DNA of 52,575 nt from Methylibium sp. (GTDB lineage: Bacteria > Pseudomonadota > Gammaproteobacteria > Burkholderiales > Burkholderiaceae_C). The DNA lies in contig PNNH01000006.1 of assembly GCA_013824165.1 (NCBI GenBank), positions 1-52,575 of the forward strand, in the 5' to 3' direction. The notes under the pieces were generated by a model that saw only the letters and a program-made list of their open reading frames with translations, was not told the DNA's origin and did no database searches. The translations under genes and the position numbers were made by a program. Shown here one piece after another: positions 49,768 to 52,575 of this stretch. The stretch's first letter is position 1, and each line of letters opens with the position of its first letter.

Positions 49768-50366
49768 CTGCGCCCGGCGCGCTCGCGCTTGATGCCCAGC
49801 AGCGCTTCCTTGAGCTGGTCGTCGGCGGGCGACTTGCCCAGCCAGATCTTCAGGAACACGTTGTAGAACTCGGGTTCCTTGATCACATCACCGGTGGGCT
49901 TGCCATTGACCAGCACGCGCGTGCCGGTGCCGGGGATGTAGTCGACGCTGAAGTGGTCGCCGGTGGCCAGCTTCTGGCGCGTCGAAAACACGTCGGCGAT
50001 GCGCATGATGCCGTTGATGGACTTGGCGAACTCTTCGCGCGTGGCGTTCTGCTCGATGCCCTTGGTGAAGAGCTTGCCGAGTTCGTTGCCATCGATCTCG
50101 CGCAGCATCTGGATGTGCAGGCGCTTGGCGCCGGTGTTGGCCACAACCGCTTCGGGGCTGTTCGCCGCGCCATTGGTGTACAGGCCGGCGGTGTAGACCT
50201 TGAACACGGCCTTGTAGCGGATGCCTGCACCATTGAGCTGCAGCTTCTGACCGCCAAGGTCCACGCTGGATTCGTATTTGACGCCGGCGACGTCGACGCT
50301 CTGCGCCATCGCGGGCAGGCTCAGCAGGGAAGCGGCCAGCAGGGCGGCCACGCCAAGTTTCTTCAT
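49764..50366 (-). CDS. Exported chalcone-isomerase-like protein
   Basis: A 200-residue protein with a signal peptide (KKLGVAALLAASLLSLPAMAQS). The body matches the chalcone isomerase-like family (PF16036): VDLGGQKLQLNGAGIRYKAVFKVYTAGLYTNG, KRLHIQMLREIDGNELGK, and DYIPGTGTRVLVNGK...YNVFLKIWLGKSPADDQLKEALLG. Plant-type catalysis is not implied; bacterial members may bind fatty acids or act in the periplasm. The ATG at 50366 follows a purine-rich GAGCGAGACA. It interrupts gph-trpE on the opposite strand. Confidence 0.9.
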   Translation of the reverse strand: MKKLGVAALLAASLLSLPAMAQSVDVAGVKYESSVDLGGQKLQLNGAGIRYKAVFKVYTAGLYTNGAANSPEAVVANTGAKRLHIQMLREIDGNELGKLFTKGIEQNATREEFAKSINGIMRIADVFSTRQKLATGDHFSVDYIPGTGTRVLVNGKPTGDVIKEPEFYNVFLKIWLGKSPADDQLKEALLGIKRERAGRS

Positions 50367-50556
50367 TGTCTCGCTCCGAATGCTTTTGTTGCGCCGCATG
50401 CCTGGATGTGCGGCAGGCGGCGTCTTTTGCTCAGGCGCGCAGTATGGCGTGAGCCGGCAGATTTCGCTGGCGCAGGGTCCCGGCGAAAACCCTGAGTGGC
50501 GGGCTTGCCGGGTGCCATCCTGATGGCGGCGCGGCACTGCTAAACTTGGCCGCATC

Positions 50557-50637
50557 ATGTTCATCACGCGCAAGCACATCAAGGGGTCGAACGACCGGGG
50601 AGCCTGGCCCTGGCGTCGGCCGCACGACTTCGCCTGA
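50557..50637 (+). CDS. Possible 26-residue trp leader peptide
   Basis: A short frame upstream of trpE runs from ATG 50557 to TGA 50635-50637 and encodes MFITRKHIKG...GAWPWRRPHDFA. Two Trp codons (50605-50607 and 50611-50613) lie near the end, separated only by Pro. TAAACT at 50541-50546 could be a -10 element for a nearly leaderless transcript. A strong hairpin follows at 50657-50679. Together this resembles transcription attenuation, but the hairpin lacks a clear T-tract. The stretch 50367-50556 shows nothing else. Confidence 0.4.
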   Translation: MFITRKHIKGSNDRGAWPWRRPHDFA

Positions 50638-50656
50638 AGCCGCTCGACTGCTTGCC

Positions 50657-50679
50657 GGCCCGGATCCTTTCACCGGGCC
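50657..50679 (+). promoter_or_regulatory. Candidate attenuator hairpin in the trpE leader
   Basis: GGCCCGG (50657-50663) pairs perfectly with CCGGGCC (50673-50679) around a nine-base loop, 20 bases after the short Trp-containing frame ends. CGGCC just before the left arm could instead pair with GGCCG near the second Trp codon (about 50618-50622), giving a possible alternative fold. TTCAAAA follows rather than a T-run, so a Rho-independent terminator is not clear. Confidence 0.35.
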
Positions 50680-50800
50680 TTCAAAACCCAGCCTTACGCT
50701 CCCGCCCCTGGTGGGATGGCCGCAGTTAGCGACCTGAAGACCGGCGTGCGCGCGCCTGAAAGATCTTGCAGCGCCGCCCTTGCATCAAAGGTTTGACGAC

Positions 50801-52297
50801 GTGATCACTGAACTCGAATTCCAGAGCCTGGCCGCCCAGGGCTACAACCGCATCCCGCTGATCAGCGAAGCCTTCGCCGATCTCGAAACCCCGCTCTCGC
50901 TCTACCTCAAGCTTTGCGCCGGTGCCGGCCAGGGCCGCCACAGCTTCCTGCTGGAGTCGGTGGTGGGCGGCGAGCGTTTCGGCCGCTATTCCTTCATCGG
51001 CCTACCGGCTCGCACCGTCATCAAGAGCCAGGGGTTCAAGACCGAGGTGCTGCGTGACGGCGCGGTGGTCGAGACGCACGAGGGCAATGCGCTCGATTTC
51101 ATCGAGGCCTATCAAAAACGCTTCAAGGTGGCGCTGCGCCCGGGCATGCCGCGCTTTTGCGGCGGCCTGGCCGGCTACTTCGGCTACGACGCGGTGCGCT
51201 ATATGGAGCCCAAGCTGGCACGCTCCGGCGCCGGCTTCGAGCGCCCCGGCGGCCTGGATACGCCGGACTTGATGCTGCTGCAATGCGAGGAGCTGGCGGT
51301 CATTGACAACCTGTCCGGGCGCCTCTATCTGATCGTCTACGCCGATCCCTCGCAGCCCGAGGCCTATTTCCGCGGCAAGAAGCGCCTCACCGAGCTGCGC
51401 GACAAGCTGGCGTATTCGGTCAGTGCGCCGCAGGTCAAGCGTGGCCAGGCGCACCCGGTGCAGCGCGATTTCGCCAAGGCCGACTTCGAGGCCGCCGTGC
51501 TGAAAGCCAAGGAGTACATCGCCGCCGGCGACTGCATGCAGATCGTCTTCGGCCAGCGCCTGGCCAAGCGCTACACCGAGTCGCCGCTGTCGCTCTATCG
51601 CGCGCTGCGTTCACTGAATCCCAGCCCGTACATGTATTTCTACGACATGGGCGACTTCCAGATCGTCGGCGCCTCGCCCGAGATCCTGGTGCGCCACGAG
51701 CGCATCGCCGACGAGGAGCGCATCACCATCCGCCCGCTGGCCGGCACGCGGCCGCGCGGCGCCACGCCCGAGCTGGACCAGGCGCTGGAAGTGGAACTCA
51801 AGGCCGATCCCAAGGAGCGCGCCGAGCACCTGATGCTGATCGACCTGGCGCGCAACGACATCGGCCGCATCGCCGAGACCGGCTCGGTGCGCGTCACCGA
51901 CGCGTTTGCGGTGGAGCGCTACTCGCATGTGATGCATATCGTCTCCAACGTCGAGGGCACGCTCAAGAAGGGCCAGAGCAATATGGACGTGCTGCGCGCC
52001 ACCTTTCCGGCGGGCACGCTCAGCGGCGCCCCCAAGATCCGCGCGATGGAGATCATCGACCAGCTGGAACCGGTCAAGCGCGGCATCTACGGCGGCGCCT
52101 GCGGCTACCTGAGTTTTGCCGGCGACATGGACCTGGCGATCGCGATCCGCACCGGCGTGATCCAGGACCAGACCCTGTATGTGCAGGCTGCGGCCGGCAT
52201 CGTGGCCGACTCGGTGCCCGAGCTGGAATGGAAGGAAACGGAAGCCAAGGCGCGGGCGCTGATCCGCGCGGCCGAACTGGTTGAGGAAGGGTTCTGA
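50801..52297 (+). CDS. trpE: Anthranilate synthase component I
   Basis: A 498-residue TrpE that converts chorismate and ammonia (from TrpG) to anthranilate. The N-terminal regulatory part includes a Trp-binding LLES ([11 protein letters not shown]). The chorismate-binding core is intact: [78 protein letters not shown] and [13 protein letters not shown] 50801 (VITELEF...) aligns with the family start and has AAAGG nine bases upstream; a TTG at 50780 is rejected. Two bases separate it from trpG. Confidence 0.97.
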   Translation: MITELEFQSLAAQGYNRIPLISEAFADLETPLSLYLKLCAGAGQGRHSFLLESVVGGERFGRYSFIGLPARTVIKSQGFKTEVLRDGAVVETHEGNALDFIEAYQKRFKVALRPGMPRFCGGLAGYFGYDAVRYMEPKLARSGAGFERPGGLDTPDLMLLQCEELAVIDNLSGRLYLIVYADPSQPEAYFRGKKRLTELRDKLAYSVSAPQVKRGQAHPVQRDFAKADFEAAVLKAKEYIAAGDCMQIVFGQRLAKRYTESPLSLYRALRSLNPSPYMYFYDMGDFQIVGASPEILVRHERIADEERITIRPLAGTRPRGATPELDQALEVELKADPKERAEHLMLIDLARNDIGRIAETGSVRVTDAFAVERYSHVMHIVSNVEGTLKKGQSNMDVLRATFPAGTLSGAPKIRAMEIIDQLEPVKRGIYGGACGYLSFAGDMDLAIAIRTGVIQDQTLYVQAAAGIVADSVPELEWKETEAKARALIRAAELVEEGF

Positions 52298-52299
52298 TC

Positions 52300-52575
52300 A
52301 TGTTGCTGATGATTGACAACTACGACAGCTTCACCTTCAACCTGGTGCAGTACTTCGGCGAACTCGGCGCCGACGTGCGCGTGGTGCGCAATGACCAGAT
52401 CACGGTGGACGAGATCGGCGCGCTCAAGCCTGACCACCTGGTGTTCTCGCCCGGCCCCTGCTCGCCGGCCGAGGCTGGCGTGTGCGTGGCGGCAATCCAG
52501 GCCTTCACCGGCACGCTGCCCATCCTGGGCGTCTGCCTGGGCCACCAGAGCATCGGTGCCGCACTGGGCGGCAAG
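52300..52575 (+). CDS. trpG: Anthranilate synthase component II (glutamine amidotransferase), 3' truncated by window
   Basis: The first 92 residues of Trp[36 protein letters not shown] and the nucleophile elbow [10 protein letters not shown] with the catalytic Cys. It supplies ammonia from glutamine to TrpE. It starts two bases after the trpE stop, as usual, and runs off the right end of the window in frame. trpD and trpC are expected beyond. Confidence 0.96.
   Translation, partial: MLLMIDNYDSFTFNLVQYFGELGADVRVVRNDQITVDEIGALKPDHLVFSPGPCSPAEAGVCVAAIQAFTGTLPILGVCLGHQSIGAALGGK

Overview
The window is GC-rich (roughly 68-70% by eye), dense and mostly housekeeping or accessory chromosome. It looks like a betaproteobacterium of the order Burkholderiales, probably near the Roseateles/Paucibacter/Rubrivivax group. 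The evidence is the apaG / rpe / gph / trpE / trpG gene set, a PF10136 'site-specific recombinase' membrane protein, DUF2322, YceI plus cytochrome b561, and typical TAGAAT-like -10 elements. The genus call is inference. No tRNA, rRNA, CRISPR array, insertion sequence or prophage was recognised.

Region 1 (1-9.3 kb). A SoxR-type [2Fe-2S] regulator is divergent from a questin-oxidase-like gene, with a clear SoxR box between them. A ChaA-type cation/proton antiporter follows. Next is a scar of two degraded 3' gene ends, one soxR-like and one LytTR-regulator-like. A minus-strand operon then encodes a LytS-type kinase, a small membrane protein, a LytTR regulator and a DUF4440 protein. A minus-strand cytochrome b561 - YceI - YceI operon follows, with a good intrinsic terminator, and then a PhnZ-like HD protein with altered active-site residues.

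Region 2 (9.6-19.6 kb). A translationally coupled operon encodes a hybrid histidine kinase, a 1370-residue fusion of a GMC oxidoreductase (with a four-cysteine ferredoxin-like motif) to an alpha/beta hydrolase with a cysteine at the nucleophile position, and a PhoD-like metallophosphatase. Two acetyltransferases and two small membrane proteins follow. This operon is the best candidate for an undescribed system.

Region 3 (19.6-23.5 kb). Three small genes of visibly lower GC (hypothetical, NUDIX, membrane protein) are followed by a VOC protein, then a TetR regulator divergent from a ferritin-like 'metal-dependent hydrolase' with two matching operators, and DUF2322.

Region 4 (23.8-37.9 kb). A beta-propeller diguanylate cyclase, a TPR protein overlapping an isochorismatase-type hydrolase, an orphan periplasmic binding protein, a B12-binding radical SAM protein with a CX4CX2C cluster motif, an aldo/keto reductase next to a glutamine-synthetase-like ligase, mltA with a tiny divergent membrane-protein gene whose start codon overlaps its own, the PF10136 membrane protein, and apaG.

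Region 5 (38-52.6 kb). An orphan amino-acid-type binding protein, two fasciclin-domain genes divergent from a TetR regulator with a perfect operator, rpe, a low-molecular-weight tyrosine phosphatase, a LysE exporter, a HAMP-GGDEF cyclase, psuK-psuG (pseudouridine catabolism) under a 16-bp-arm perfect palindrome, an alpha/beta hydrolase overlapping an M14 carboxypeptidase-like gene, gph, a chalcone-isomerase-like protein, a possible Trp-rich leader peptide, trpE and the start of trpG. The apaG-rpe-gph-trpE order resembles a cluster that is usually compact in Burkholderiales but is here spread by inserted accessory genes.
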